The notes: generated from the sequence alone by a model not told the origin. A stretch of DNA of 64,000 nucleotides from Bettongia penicillata ogilbyi (GCA_023548195.1 JAJHZJ010000252.1:2301395-2365394), one strand, 5' to 3'. Positions 11,780 to 23,341 are shown, numbered from the stretch's first letter. Numbers and translations are program-made.

Positions 11780-14240
11780 CTGATCTCTCAGAGTCACCAG
11801 CTGAGATAGTAGAGCACAACTGAGTTCTTACTCACAACTGTATTACAAAGATCTAGAAAATCCACCAGATCAAGTCAGAATCAGGATATTCAAAGAAAAA
11901 AATTATAGTGAGCAATTTTTCAGACCCAGGTGAAGCTAAGTTGTCAGACGTAGAGATCTGTAGAAGCTAGGGATGCTTTAGCCAGGAGCAGCTTCAAGGA
12001 GCTCTCCATTACTGAATATGAATGATGACCTAGTTGTAGCTTTGCACAAGGACTGCAAGAAGAGACCCCAGGATTCAGTAAAGAGGAGCCTGATCTTGTA
12101 CAAATCAGAACAAGTGTCAGTTAGCAGCAGCTCTCTTGGTCATATCATAGAGATGGATCACAGATTCAGTAAGGATAAAGGAGATCTATGTCTAGAGCTG
12201 ATGGTCCAGGACAAGGAGTTGTCCCAGGCATAGGCTTTGTACTGAGGAAGTAACCAGTATAGATGCATACACCACTTATGTGGCTTAGACCACAGGAGAG
12301 GAATGTAGTCTCAAAACTATCCCCATCCCAGTCTAAAGTCTATAACATAATAACAAAGACAGGAATCCCAGACACAAGGAAAGCCTGCAGTACTTTCCAA
12401 ATAGTTGATGGCAACGGGGTCCAAGAGTAGCTTACTGGAGTTCCAAACAAAGGCAAGCTCATATTTAAGTCACTCAGACCCAAACCTAGGCAAGGAACTT
12501 GCATAATTCAAATCAGGAGTGTAGCCCTCAGACTGTACCCTATATAAGGTCACTTTAGGTGCACTGAAAGCTTGCAGGTGCCCTGCCTGAGTTCTCCTTG
12601 AGATTTTGTAATAACACAACACTCAAAACACTGAGAAAGCAGCAGTCTAAGAGGACACAGAACAGCACCAAGCTTAGCTATTACCTCCAGAAGTACTCCA
12701 AACTTATCTATAATGGGGATCTAAAGACAGGAAGTAAGGTTAGAAGGATAAGCAACAAAAAAAATCCCACTATAAAGGACTATTGTGGTGATAGGGACAC
12801 TCAACACAAACTACGAAAAGAAGAGTATGACTCCAAGACATCTACAAGCAAAGCATCAAAGAAAAATACTCCTTGGACACAAATTCAACTAGAATTTCTA
12901 GAAGAGACTTTTAAAGCCAAAAATTATTTTACAAACAGATGAAATAAATAGAAGAAAATTGAAAAGAAATGAGAACTGTGGAAGAAAGAATTGGAAAAAG
13001 AATTAACAGTTTGGTACAAAAAGTTCAAAACCTTATCCAAGTCACAGGTTCCTTGAAAATTATAATGGATCAAATAGAAATTAATGACTCCACATGACAA
13101 TAAAAATGTTAAAAGAAGGTCAAAATACTGAAAAATAGGAGAAAATATAAAATATCTCATAACAAAATAATTGAGTTGGAGAAAATTTCAAGGAAAGATA
13201 AGAATCATTGGACTGTCTGAAAGTCATTCCTGCCCCTGAACATACAAAAAGAGCCAAGATATTATATTTCAAGAAATCATTAAAGAAAACTGCTAAGATC
13301 TTTTAGAATCAAAGAACTAGATGAAAATAGAATCCACCAGTAATTTCCTGAAAGAAATCCCAAAATGAAAGCTCTCAACAACACTGTAGCTAAAATCCAG
13401 TACTTCCAGGTCAGAGAAAAATTCTGCAAACAGACAGAAAGAAAGAATTCAAATATTCAGGAGCCATAATCAGGATCACGCAAGATTTCACATTCACCAC
13501 CATAAGAGAGTAGAGAACTTGGGACATGATATTCCAGAAGACAAAAGATCAAGGCTTACAACAAAGAATAGCTTACCCAGGAAAACTGAGTATACTCCTA
13601 CAAGGCGAAAAAAATTGAATCTTTAATGAAGTGGAGGACTTCCAAGGATTCATGAAGAAAGGACCAAAACTGCATAGAATACAAAGGAGTCAAGAGAAAT
13701 GTAAAATGGTAAATATTAGCAAGCAATCATAAGTGGCTTAAAAAAGGATAAATCATTCATATTCTAATATGGAGATATGATACATGTATCCCCTCAGAAT
13801 AATCTTACCATCAGGGATCACAGAGAGAATCTAATTAAACAGAAGGAGTAGCTTTGTTATGTTTTGATGCTCTTAAAGAAGAATTGAAAGGGAGAAAAAG
13901 AGGAACATACTAGGGAAAGAGAGAGAGGAAGGATAGGGAAAATTATCTCAAATAGTTCAGATATACAAGTAGAAATTTATACAAATGAGAAGGAAAGGTT
14001 GGGGTGAATATGCACAGTTGAACCTCATTTTCAGCTGAACTGATCAAAGGAGGGAAGAATGCATGCATTTCATTCAGAAAGGAAACAGGAAGAAAAGGGT
14101 AGAAGGGAAAGAGGAGGGTAGATTAATGGAGAAATGAGTCCTAAACAAACAAACTCTAGCCATGGAAGGTAGATCATAAAGAAGGATATAAAAGAAAAGA
14201 AAGGATCAGAATCTATGGTAGGGCTCTGGACAAGGGAAAA
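11780..14240 (+). mobile_element. HAL1-type (ORF1-only) L1 relative, degraded
   Basis: A non-coding 5' region (about 11780-12600) is followed by ORF1 remnants from 12598. The first is an open piece of 114 codons rich in Lys, Thr and Ser. A coiled-coil-like stretch follows, and a block at 13190-13240 reads 'RIIGLSESH' in one frame. The next conserved block, 'EIIKEN', is at about 13280, and 'EDFQGFMKKG' at 13630-13670 marks the ORF1 C-terminus. Without any ORF2 the sequence passes into a purine-rich 3' UTR (13830-14240). The same order of blocks is present in the 58310-60711 element, so lack of ORF2 looks like a family property and not a chance deletion. Many stops and frameshifts show it is dead. 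Confidence 0.65.
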
Positions 14241-14269
14241 AAAGAAGGGCCGGAGAGCAGATATAGGTT

Positions 14270-15345
14270 GCATCAAATCTAAAGCCCTGAGTACTCTCCA
14301 TCTCTCCACCCTCTTTATCTTTTTAAAGATGAACAACAATATTCACCCATCATTCCAGAAGACTCCTGAGGAAACATTCTACCTACCTCCTGAGAGAGAA
14401 GTAGACTTAGGGTGCAGATTGAAACATATTTTTCTTTTTTAGACATGGCCAAGGTGAGAATTTATTTGGTTTCATTATGCATATTTCATTACAAGGCTTT
14501 GTTTTAATTTTTCAATGGGGGAGGGGAGATGAGAGGGAGATAACGTATATTTTCATTAACTGACCAAACACAATTAAGTTATTTAAAAGAGACTATGGCT
14601 TAATGTAGCTATTATAAGAAGGGAAACTGTCACCCAAGGGAAAAATCTTTGGAGCAAGACTCTCTAATAAAGGTATCATTTTCAAGATAAAGTAGAAATT
14701 GATTCAAATGTATAAGAATAAAAGCCATTCTCCATTTGATAAATGGTCAAAGAGTATGAACAGGCCATTTTCAAAAGAAGAAATAAAAACTATAAATAAC
14801 CTTGTGAAAAAATGTTCCAAGTAATTAAAAATTAACCCCAAAAATGCAAATAGAAGTAACTCTGAGGTTTGACTTCATATCCCTTAGCTTGGCAAAGCTG
14901 ACTAAAATGGAAAATGATAAATGTTGGAAGGGCTGTAGGCAAATAGGCACAGTAATACATTGATGGAAGGGCTGTGAATTGGTTCAGTTATTCTGGAAAG
15001 CAATTTGGAACTACGCCCCCAAAGCTGCTAAATTGTGCGTATTCTTTGACATAGTGATACTGTTACAAGATCTGTACCTCAAAGATATGAAAAACACAAA
15101 AAGAAGAAAATTACCATGTGACCACAGTTGAAGAATGACACACGCCTCCTGACAGAAACAAGGAAAATGGATTCAAGATGCAGAATGAAACATATTTTTA
15201 ATGTAGTAAATACGGGAATTTATTTTGTGTAACTATGCATATGTCTTACAAGTGTCTGTCTTTTTCTTTTTTTATTAATGGGGAAAGGAGGTAGGGAGAG
15301 AAAATAAAGTCTTATTGATTGATAAAAGTAAAACAAAACCTTATG
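14270..15345 (+). mobile_element. Two L1 3'-end fragments in tandem
   Basis: 14270-14570 carries 'agattgaaacatatttttc', 'tttatttggtttcattatgc' and a GA-rich end, a marsupial L1 3' UTR form. 14640-15110 matches the end of L1 ORF2 and its 3' UTR: 'gataaatggtcaaagagtat', 'ggaaaatgataaatgttgga', 'ggaaagcaatttggaact'. 15120-15345 repeats the 'gcagaatgaaacatattt' 3' UTR block. The pieces are old, non-coding and may belong to one or two insertions next to the HAL1 copy. 15345-15690 holds nothing I recognise. Confidence 0.7.
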
Positions 15346-15699
15346 CAAAAAAAGTGATAGACTTGATCCTTCAGTGCTTTCAAAATCATGTCAACTCTCA
15401 GCACAGAACTCTTCTGTGCATACGTGATGTAGTCTACCTTTTCTTCCAATCTTTGTTTTCTTTAGAGCCATTTCTACTTCCCCTGAAGCATATCAAGCAC
15501 CAAATATGGTGCTTCTACTGTCACTAATGAAAAAAATAGTTCGGCACAAAATAATGACTGATTTCCTACCCTCTCCCATTGTTTTGTCTGTGCTTTTACT
15601 TCCAGCTTTACTCTTAATTCTGTATCGTAATCTGGGTTAACTGGATCTTATGTCCAGGTATCTGCAAACTTATTTTTTCTTCTGTTAATTCTTATTGTT

Positions 15700-15900
15700 T
15701 TATGATATGATTCTTTCCTCTTGAAGCTCTTTCGTATAGAATGTCTCAAGATTACTGTTTAACTAAATTCTTTTCAACATTACTCAGTCAAATATCTCAG
15801 AGAGAAAATGCTTCTGTTTTTTAAAACTTCTATGCCTGTTTCTCTTTTTGAATATTCTAAAGCTGAGATTCCAGAGCAGTTTTTACTCATAATTTTCCCT
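15700..15900 (+). repeat. Paired segment A1 (partner 17930-18145)
   Basis: 'gtatagaatgtctc', 'ttcttttcaacat', 'gagagaaaatgcttct' and 'tttgaatattctaaag' recur in the same order at 17960-18110. No known family is recognised. Confidence 0.6.
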
Positions 15901-16439
15901 ATCCATTCTCCTTTGAGAATAAGACTTAGTAAATTATTTTATATTCTCAATTGGTGTTGCTCTTAGCTTCCATAACTTTCTTATTGGCAAGGAAATAAAA
16001 TGCTTACTGCCTTAGTTGGTTTTTAGGCCCTTTTGGCCTCCTTTGCCAGCAATTGTTTTATATCAAACTTTCATAAATGGTGATTTCTATATCAATGTTA
16101 GTTCCTTTATCTACTCCTCATTTGGGACTTGTCAAAAGCTTGTTTAAATAGATCAGGTAGGAGCTGTCTTAATTGCCCAACATAGCTTCTCATCTTTATC
16201 CTTTATTCTAAACTAGTACTAATTTTTATCTTTGCTCTAATTAGCAAATGATCCAATTGGACAAAGGCAGGCAATTTAGAAATCTACTAGTTTCTGTCTT
16301 TTAAGATACAACCAGTTTCAATGCTGGTATTATTCGGTGCTCACCATGTTCAGCCTTGTGACTCCCTTCTTAAGGAAAGAATTCATGACATATAGGTGTG
16401 AGTCATCTGTGCAATCTATAAAAGTTTCTTCTTTTTCTT

Positions 16440-16565
16440 TCATTAATTATACTTTTTAAAATTTAAATTTTTTATTTTTAAAATTTATTTTTAAATTTTA
16501 AAAAAATTAAAATTTTTTTATTATTAATTTGAAAATTATTAACATATAAACATTTCATTATGTAA
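16440..16565. repeat. AT-rich low-complexity stretch with A/T palindromes
   Basis: The stretch is made almost only of A and T, with repeated 'aaaattt' and 'tttaaaatt' blocks that can fold back on themselves. It interrupts old repeat debris. Confidence 0.85.
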
Positions 16566-16604
16566 AGGGACAAGGAAGTTTTATATAAAATTACAAGCTC
16601 TTGA

Positions 16605-16720
16605 TTAATCTTTCTATGTCTCAAATCTCTAAGATTCTAAGTTATTGAAAGGTTTGAATCTGCATTGGTAGAAGGTGTTCCAACACCAATGAACTCACAG
16701 ATCTTACGAATATCAACATA
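16605..16720 (+). mobile_element. THER2/MIR-like SINE 3' half
   Basis: 'tctgcattggtagaaggtg' and 'ccaatgaactcacag' match the 3' block of a tRNA-SINE family also seen at 61255-61415 and 63345-63530. Confidence 0.55.
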
Positions 16721-16764
16721 TTTTCATTATTATAATTTTTCCTGAAGCATAACTACAAGAACAT

Positions 16765-16955
16765 ATTCATTCATTCAACATACATTTATTAAGGACCTGT
16801 TTAGTGAAATAGACTTGGCTAAATTCTGGAGCTTACAAGGATAAATAAGTCAGGGCATAAATTACTTCCTTTGTTTAACAATTCATGAGAAAAGATACAA
16901 TTTAAAGGGAAGATTGAAAGAAAAAGAAATTCCAAGATACACTGTTAACTTTCTC
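16765..16955 (+). mobile_element. L2-type 3' end with extra tail, copy B1
   Basis: 'catttattaaggacctg', 'acttggctaa' and 'caaggataaataag' are L2 3' end sequence. The following 'gtttaacaattcatgagaaa' and 'gaagattgaaagaaaa' extend the similarity with 19185-19375 beyond standard L2. From here to 17760 I see only AT-rich, unassigned sequence. Confidence 0.55.
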
Positions 16956-17764
16956 TAGTTAATTTATATCTTTCTCTAGTTTACTTTGAACTATTACAGT
17001 TATTACATAACTATTATTAAATTTGACTCTGGTTTTAATTTTCACTTACCTCCTGCATTTCTGCTCACATCTCTCCTTACCATTTCTTCCTCTTTTGCAT
17101 ATTTTTGCTTCTATCTGGTGTTGAGGTCTCTCGTCATTAATTAACCAGTTAAAGCTGGCAAAGGTTAAGGAAGAGCTTCCATTTGTGATTTTTGTCTCCC
17201 ACAATGGCTTCCTATTTTTTCCCCTTTCCAGTCATGACAGAAAAGTTCAGAAAAAAAAATGTTTTAACCCTGTTCATATGACTCCCTCCAATTAACTTAT
17301 CCCTTTTTTTAATTGCATCGATGCCTTTTACTTTCACATCACACCCATTTCTGAATATATCTTGTTCCCCTCTCCTACCCAACAAGTCTTCCCTAGAAAT
17401 GAAGATTCTTTTTAAAAAGGAAAAAAACAGTTAAATAAAACCATTCAATACAATGAACTCATCTGACATTAATATGCAACATTCCACTTCTATAGGCCCC
17501 CCCTATCCATGCAGTGAAAGAACGGAATTTCATTTTCCCAAAGCTATTCCAGTCCAAGCTTGGCCATTATTCAGTCTGTGAAATTGTTAGGACCAATCTT
17601 TATCCTGGAAAACAGATAATGAACCATATCCCTCCCCCTCTTATTAGACAACACAGTAAGTATTTGACAAATATTAAATTAATTGATTATGTTGGGCTCT
17701 AAGATTTGGAAATATGCAGCCCATCAAATAAGCATTTTCCTGTTGCACTACAAACAAGATGAGG

Positions 17765-17950
17765 TTAGTAGACAGTTCTAGATTTGAAATTTGAGGTACT
17801 GTGTTCAAATCCCAACTCTGCCACTAGACAAGTCAATCTGAGCCTCAATTTCTGCATTTGTAATATGATGGAATTGAACTATCTATTGGATCTCTACTAT
17901 CCCAACCTACTCATAAGATCTGTCATCTTATGATTCCTTGCTCTCCAAGC
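17765..17950 (+). mobile_element. MIR/CORE-SINE
   Basis: 'ttcaaatcccaactctgcca', 'acaagtcaatctgagcctca' and 'ctgcatttgtaatatgatgg' follow the MIR order. The copy is diverged and 3' truncated. Confidence 0.65.
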
Positions 17951-18145
17951 TATACAAAATACTTTTGTATAGAATGTCTCCAGATGACTCTTATGTCTCC
18001 AGATGACTCTTTAGCTAAGTTCTTTTCAACATGACTCAATCAAATACGTGAGAGAGAAATTGCTTCTATTTCTTAATGCTTCTCTGTCCTTTTGAATATT
18101 CTAAAGGCTGAACTGAGATTCCAGCACAGTTTGTAAGCACTGCCC
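17930..18145 (+). repeat. Paired segment A2 (partner 15700-15900)
   Basis: This is colinear with 15700-15900. It also carries a short internal duplication of about 17 bases ('tatgtctccagatgactct' after 'gtctccagatgactct') near 17975-18015. Confidence 0.6.
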
Positions 18146-18454
18146 CACAGCAACCTCCTCAATGCCTTAGTTCAAATCAGTTTATCAGAGCAGTTCTCTA
18201 GAGCGCAGGTTTTGATAGCAGTGAGAACAAGGAGGTATTGTACACCTGGGGAAGGGTCAAGGGTGGAAGGAAGTCTGCACCACTGAACAGGGAAAGGGGA
18301 CCACAGAGGAGGAACAGGGAATGATGGATGACCAGAAAGATAAATTTCACCTATTCTATAATTTTGCCTATGGCTGGCCCTGATCACCAAAGCTATTTAT
18401 TCTGGACCAACAAATCTTTGGGGAGTTCTGAAGTCATTTGTCTAGCTCTGCTAT

Positions 18455-18600
18455 ATGGTAATGATAATTATAATTATAATAATAGCTCACATTTATATAG
18501 CACTGGACAATTTATAAAGCATTTTCCTCACAGGAGCACTGTACTGACACAGGTTTGCTTTGGTATGGTTTTTTAAGTATTATTAAGCCCTCCAGATTCT
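18455..18600 (-). mobile_element. MIR/CORE-SINE 3' fragment
   Basis: 'aataatagctcacatttata', 'tagcactggacaatttataa' and 'agcattttcctcaca' are the 3' end of a MIR on the minus strand. 18600-19180 holds no feature I recognise. Confidence 0.6.
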
Positions 18601-19184
18601 ACCACAGAGCACTACCCCAACCCAAATTGTTGGATTGGGGCAAAGAGCTAATTCACTTGAAATGGTTCGGATGAATTAATGCCAGGATAGTTTACCTGGG
18701 CACAGATTTAGCCTGAAACATTTCTTCTGCTTCATGATGCATTTCTATATCCTAAATGGGGAAAATGAATTAGTTTTCACTTACTTGGATATGGGGAGGG
18801 AGATGTCATCTAGTCCTTCTCTAAAACCAATAGTGGATGCCATCTGACCAAAATGAGAGATAGGAGCTTAGCCCTATGACCCTTTATGTCTCAGTTGAAT
18901 GAATGGTATCAGACCAGAGCTAGTTCTGGACAAAAATGCACCTCCCCTTGCCTCCGCTTCTTGTGCCTTCTACCTTCGGTCATGATGCCTCCTCCTTTCC
19001 CTACTAGGTAGCCAGTGCCACCTTCTTCTTCCCTATCTCCATCAAAATTTAATTTCAGGAAATACTTCAGTAGTAGTTATTAATCCTTAATGGGAATTAG
19101 CTTATGCCACTATTGGCATTACATCTCCCAAATATTTTACAAGTTCACTGCAAAACATAATTATGAAAATAATAGGACAAATTA

Positions 19185-19375
19185 ATTAATTCACTCAACA
19201 AACATTTATTAAGGACTCTGAGCAATGGACTTGGCTAAGTCCTAGAATACATATAAGGATAAATAAGATGAGACAGGCACCTTGCCCTCAAGACAAATTC
19301 TTAATTATTTCCTTGGTTTAACAATTCTTAAGAAAAGGCACAATTTAAAGAGAAGATTGAAAGAAAAATCAGCTT
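19185..19375 (+). mobile_element. L2-type 3' end with extra tail, copy B2
   Basis: 'aacatttattaaggactctg', 'ggacttggctaagtcctaga', 'gcaccttgccctcaag', then 'tttaacaattcttaagaaaa' and 'gaagattgaaagaaaa'. This is the partner of 16765-16955. Confidence 0.6.
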
Positions 19376-19929
19376 CGGTTAAGGACATTTCCCCCTTATC
19401 AGCAGAACAGGTTGGAGAGACAAGGAACACTAAAGACAAATGTTCTGATTGGGAAGGAAGTCATCCTGGTATCCTGTAAAATCTACACAATCAATAAAAA
19501 AAATCAGTACAATCTGACTACAGGTAGGGCCTATCCTAAGTGATCATCTCTACTCCCTTAACCTCTAAGTTAAACCTTCCAGTTCTAAAATTCTATGGCC
19601 AATTCAATCAATTATCCAGAAAATATATGCTCCATTATCATCATTGTCATCATCATCATCAATAATAATAATATTACTACTAGGCCCAGCTGACTCTTCT
19701 TCTCCCCACCCCCATCCCATCCCTAGTTCTAGATTCATGTGACCAGGTTCAGTTCTAGGAATGCCAGAACCCAAGCAGAGGGGATTCAGTCTTTTTGTGT
19801 GCTCTCTGCCTCATTCAACACCCAACTCCACTGAAGTTCCTGGAGAAACTTCCCAAAATAATTACTAAATAGTAACTCTTTCTCCCTTATCCAGGAACCC
19901 TAAGACTCTTCCCTTCCCAGTTTGATTTT

Positions 19930-20255
19930 TTGGTTATTCTTTTCCTTTTATTAAAACGAGTCATCCCTTGAGTAACTACTTAAAGCCGCCTAGTCGTTGA
20001 ATGGGCGTATCTCACTCAAAATGAGAATCTGATAAGACCTTAGCCTAAAATGGTCAGGGTTTCCCATTGAATCTTGGACCATCTCCAGTCATCTTGATGA
20101 ATATCAGATCACTGGACCGAGATGATTCTGGAGGAGAAAGTGAGGCTGGTGACCTTGCATAGTCTTCCCTCACTCAAATCAAAGTCAACTGCAAGTCATG
20201 TCATCATCTTGATGTCACAGTCCTCCTCAAGAACAAAGGGAAAACACAGCTTCCT
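19930..20255 (+). mobile_element. MAR1-like CORE-SINE
   Basis: The 3' half is diagnostic: 'catctccagtcatcttgatg', 'agaaagtgaggctggtgacc', 'ccctcactcaaatcaaagtc' and the terminal 'gtcctcctcaagaacaaagg'. The same tail recurs at 25120-25165, 25540-25842, 32510-32640 (-), 40720-41035 and 54020-54326 (-). 20260-20815 holds nothing I recognise. Confidence 0.75.
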
Positions 20256-20819
20256 CAGATAATGCATACATATGACTCATGTCAAGAATCTGCCCAAAAG
20301 GGATTAATGGGATCTCTTTTAGAAAAATTATTCACTGTATAAAGTAGTAGTAGATATCAGGTATAGGACAGCTATTTGTTCTATCACAAAAGAAACACTT
20401 AAAACACAAAAGAGTCATATGTGTGTGCATTAACACATACCTAAAATATTAATTCCCACCTGGCACCTCTATTATACTTCCTTGGGGGGGTATAAGAGAT
20501 TTGTGGGACTATCAAATAGATATTTCACATTCACCTATAGAAATACACTATCTGAGCCACAATTCAAAGTCCACATCTTCTAGCCAGTCAAGGAAGAATT
20601 TTTCACCTTGCTGACAGTGGTCATCTTTTCCTCTAAGAAATATTATTTCAGGGAGCATTTTCTACTAAGCCACCAGCAGTGACTATGAACCTGTCAAGCT
20701 CATGAGGTAGCCACCAAAGTTGAACAATCTATCTCTTAGTATCTCTCTTCAGGCACCTAAGCTCATAAAAGGAACCACAAATTGTCTTGTACATGATATC
20801 AGCCATTCAGTGCCTCAGG

Positions 20820-21035
20820 GCAGGGTGGTGTAGTGAGAAGAAAACTACATTTGGATTCAAAAGACCTGATCTTAGATCAAAACCATTTCATGTCCTGGTT
20901 CTGTGACTTTGGGTAAGAGACTTAATTAATATTATAGAGCTACACTTTCCACATCTATAAAAATAGAATAATACTTGTAGAGAGAGTATCTCAGTAACTC
21001 CTTAAGATTATGTGAAGTACGCAGTAGGTGCCTTT
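20820..21035 (+). mobile_element. MIR/CORE-SINE, diverged
   Basis: 'tttggattcaaaagacctga', 'gttctgtgactttgggtaag' and 'atctataaaaatagaataat' follow MIR order in plus orientation. Confidence 0.65.
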
Positions 21036-21069
21036 CTGTATGACAGAAGAAATTTCCTCATTGGAATCT

Positions 21070-21950
21070 CCCTACACGCAAGATTTCAATTTACTATTAT
21101 GATTTGTCCAATATGATGATGAGGAAAAGAAGGAAAAAAGGTGGGGGGAAGGAGAAGGATATCTAACTTATGGTTGATGATCCAATAGGAAAATGTATGT
21201 AAAAGCATTTTATATCTATGTCACTATAAAAATGCTATGGTTGTCATTTTTCTTTGTGAGCTGGAGATCTGAGCTATTAATTTCTAACCTGCATGTCATC
21301 AAAAAAGCATATGCAGTCCAGCAATTCTTAGGTCCATGGTGGTTCATAGGGCAATATTTACTTATTACAGACAAATTTATTTTTGATGGAACTCATGTAG
21401 GAAAAAGTGCCAACCAGTAGCTAAATGAATTACTTTCTCCCTCTCTCTATAGTTATAAGAGCTGAACAGGTGGCTACATAGACCAGTTCAAACGCAAGTA
21501 GCCTGTCCAAAGCACGCTGTCGCCTAGTATATGACAACTTGTAGATTTCATCCTGTCAGCATATTCTAATGGGCTTATTAGCAATTCCATCATATTTAAT
21601 TTTCACCTGAGGTAATTCACTGTCAGCTAGAAGAGCTATCAGTATGAAAAACTGCATCAAAATTAAAAACCAATAGTCAAAATTTCAGCTGGAATGAGCG
21701 CTCCTGGCACAATGATGAAGGATGATTAACTATAACTTGGTCAGGTCTGTTCTGCAGGCAGTTTTTCTGAAAGTGCCCACATGATAGTTCGCCTTTCTCA
21801 TAATCTGACCTGACACTGTCTTCAGAATGCCAACAGACCTGGCCAAATCGGTGCATTCGAGCCAAAAATTCACATGGGAAAAAAAGACGTTTGGTGAAGG
21901 CTGGTCAGTATATCCGAAGTTTCACACTCTTAAGCTCAAATATATGTAGC
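21070..21950. promoter_or_regulatory. Repeat-free candidate conserved noncoding block
   Basis: About 880 bases without a recognisable transposon or simple repeat, which is unusual here. The central part (21440-21900) contains clustered homeodomain-like cores ('attagcaattcc', 'atttaattttcacctgag', 'ggatgattaacta') and a CACCTG E-box. The composition suits a vertebrate noncoding enhancer. This is inference: nothing directly shows function or conservation. A short open frame at 21193-21420 has no recognisable domain. Confidence 0.3.
21806..21857 (-). repeat. Inverted-repeat arm 1 (partner 22735-22785)
   Basis: The reverse complement of this segment matches 22735-22785 at about 45 of 51 positions by eye. 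Shared core blocks are 'gatttggcca' and 'tctgttggcat'. It lies inside the repeat-free block. Confidence 0.75.
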
Positions 21951-21966
21951 ATTTGGAGATTTATAG

Positions 21967-22205
21967 AGGCAGTCAGGAGGCACAGTGGGTAAAGGTATTG
22001 TAGCTGGAGTCAAGAGGACCTGAATTCACATCCAGCCTCAGGTATTTACTAGCTCTGTGACTCTGGGCAAGTCACTTAACCTTTATCTGTCTCAGTTTCC
22101 TTGTCTGTAAAATGGAGATGATAATAGTACCTACCTTCCAGGGTTGCTGTGAGGATCAAAGGAGTTAATATTTGTAAAGTGTTTTGCACATTTGTTATTA
22201 TTTAT
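21967..22205 (+). mobile_element. MIR/CORE-SINE, nearly full length
   Basis: 'gaggcacagtgggtaaagg', 'agtcaagaggacctgaattc', 'tctgggcaagtcacttaacc', 'tgtaaaatggagatgataat' and 'tttgtaaagtgttttgcaca' are in consensus order. Confidence 0.9.
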
Positions 22206-22325
22206 AATTTTATTTAGATAATATGTATTATTACATGTATATTATATATTTTGTATATAATAATATATTATATATAACACATGTTATATATAATACAATG
22301 TATAAATATAATATTATTTATAAGT
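22205..22325. repeat. AT-rich palindromic tract
   Basis: The stretch contains TA-rich blocks and a self-complementary core around 'tatataacacatgttatata' (22271-22290), which could form a hairpin or cruciform. Confidence 0.85.
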
Positions 22326-22439
22326 TCATCTCCTGTTGTATGGGTGAATCATCTTTAATTGCACTAAGTATTTTATCCATAATTTTTGGTGGGTATTAGG
22401 ACACCCTGGAAAAAATGAACCAAGGACTTTCTGTTCTCT

Positions 22440-22695
22440 TCAGCCCAGGGTGGTCAAAAGAACACTGGATTTGGAGTGAGGAGATCTTTATTCTAGTGCT
22501 GACTCTTCCTTTAGCTAACTTTGTGACCTGGAGCAAGTCAGTTCTTTTCTTGGGTCTCAGGTCTTTGTCTTCCTCCTCAGTAAAATGAGGGTTTTAGACT
22601 GAACTTTCTTCAATTCCAGAAGCATTTATCAAGTACTTAATATCTGCAAGACACTATTTCCAGGTCCTTTTGAACACTAGTGTTCTATGACTGTG
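22440..22695 (+). mobile_element. MIR/CORE-SINE with inserted L2 tail fragment
   Basis: 'acactggatttggagtgagg', 'tttgtgacctggagcaagtc' and 'ctcagtaaaatgagggtttt' are MIR. 'atttatcaagtacttaat' near 22625-22645 looks like a short L2 3' fragment, after which a MIR-associated end resumes. A (TG)n/(GC) stretch follows at 22690-22735. Confidence 0.65.
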
Positions 22696-22734
22696 TGTGT
22701 GTGTGTGCGCGCGCATGTGCGAGCAAGCACGCAC

Positions 22735-22785
22735 ATGCACTGATTTGGCCAGATCTGTTGGCATACTGAAGACAGGGTCAGTTCA
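22735..22785 (+). repeat. Inverted-repeat arm 2 (partner 21806-21857)
   Basis: This is the opposite-orientation partner of the arm at 21806-21857, about 880 bases away, with roughly six mismatches in 51. It lies just before a MAR1-like SINE tail. Confidence 0.75.
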
Positions 22786-22878
22786 AATTGGGCTCTTGAG
22801 GAGAGACTGAAATTGATGACTGTGCAACTCTGCCTCACTTAAATCCAGTTCACACTCAATACAGCACGCATGTGATGT
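22785..22878 (+). mobile_element. MAR1-like SINE tail, left part, split by ERV
   Basis: 'gcctcacttaaatccagttc' is the MAR1 tail. The rest of the tail continues after the retroviral insertion at 25120-25165. The last four bases (22875-22878, ATGT) are the left target-site duplication of the ERV. Confidence 0.65.
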
Positions 22879-23341
22879 TGAGGGGGATAGGATTCTTACT
22901 GGACCCCTAAAAGATAATGACCATGTCTTTAGCACGTGGACCCCAAAGCCCCTGAACCCAGATCCCTAGAGTTCACCTGAGGCACCTGGTCCATCCCAGA
23001 CAATAATCCTTTTAACTGCCCCTTCATTATGACCTTCTTTGTCTGCACCTGGCCCACCCCAGGCTACTTGTCCCTCCTTAATCATATCCAGCTCTTCCCA
23101 CAGTCTTTCTGTATAAAAGTACCAATTTTATCCTCATCAAAATGCTCAGATTCTTAAAATTTAGCCTGCTTGTATTGATGTTACAAATAGCACCGACTCA
23201 CTAGGAATTTTGCCCACCTCAATCAGTGTTTTAATAAAGTACTTGGGCTGAAAGAAGGCTTGAGTGGTCAAGTTCTTTCAAGGCAGACCCTTGCCCTCTG
23301 CCCTTGCATTTCTGGGTTTCCAAGACCCCTAGACCACAACA
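22879..23341 (+). repeat. 5' LTR of the 22.9-25.1 kb ERV
   Basis: 463 bp, with TATA box at 23112-23118 and AATAAA at 23233-23238. It is colinear with the 3' LTR over its whole length apart from small indels. Confidence 0.92.

Noticed and set aside
12018..12233. 71-codon frame upstream of the HAL1 ORF1
   Set aside because: It lies in the presumed 5' UTR and has no recognisable domain. Most likely a chance frame.
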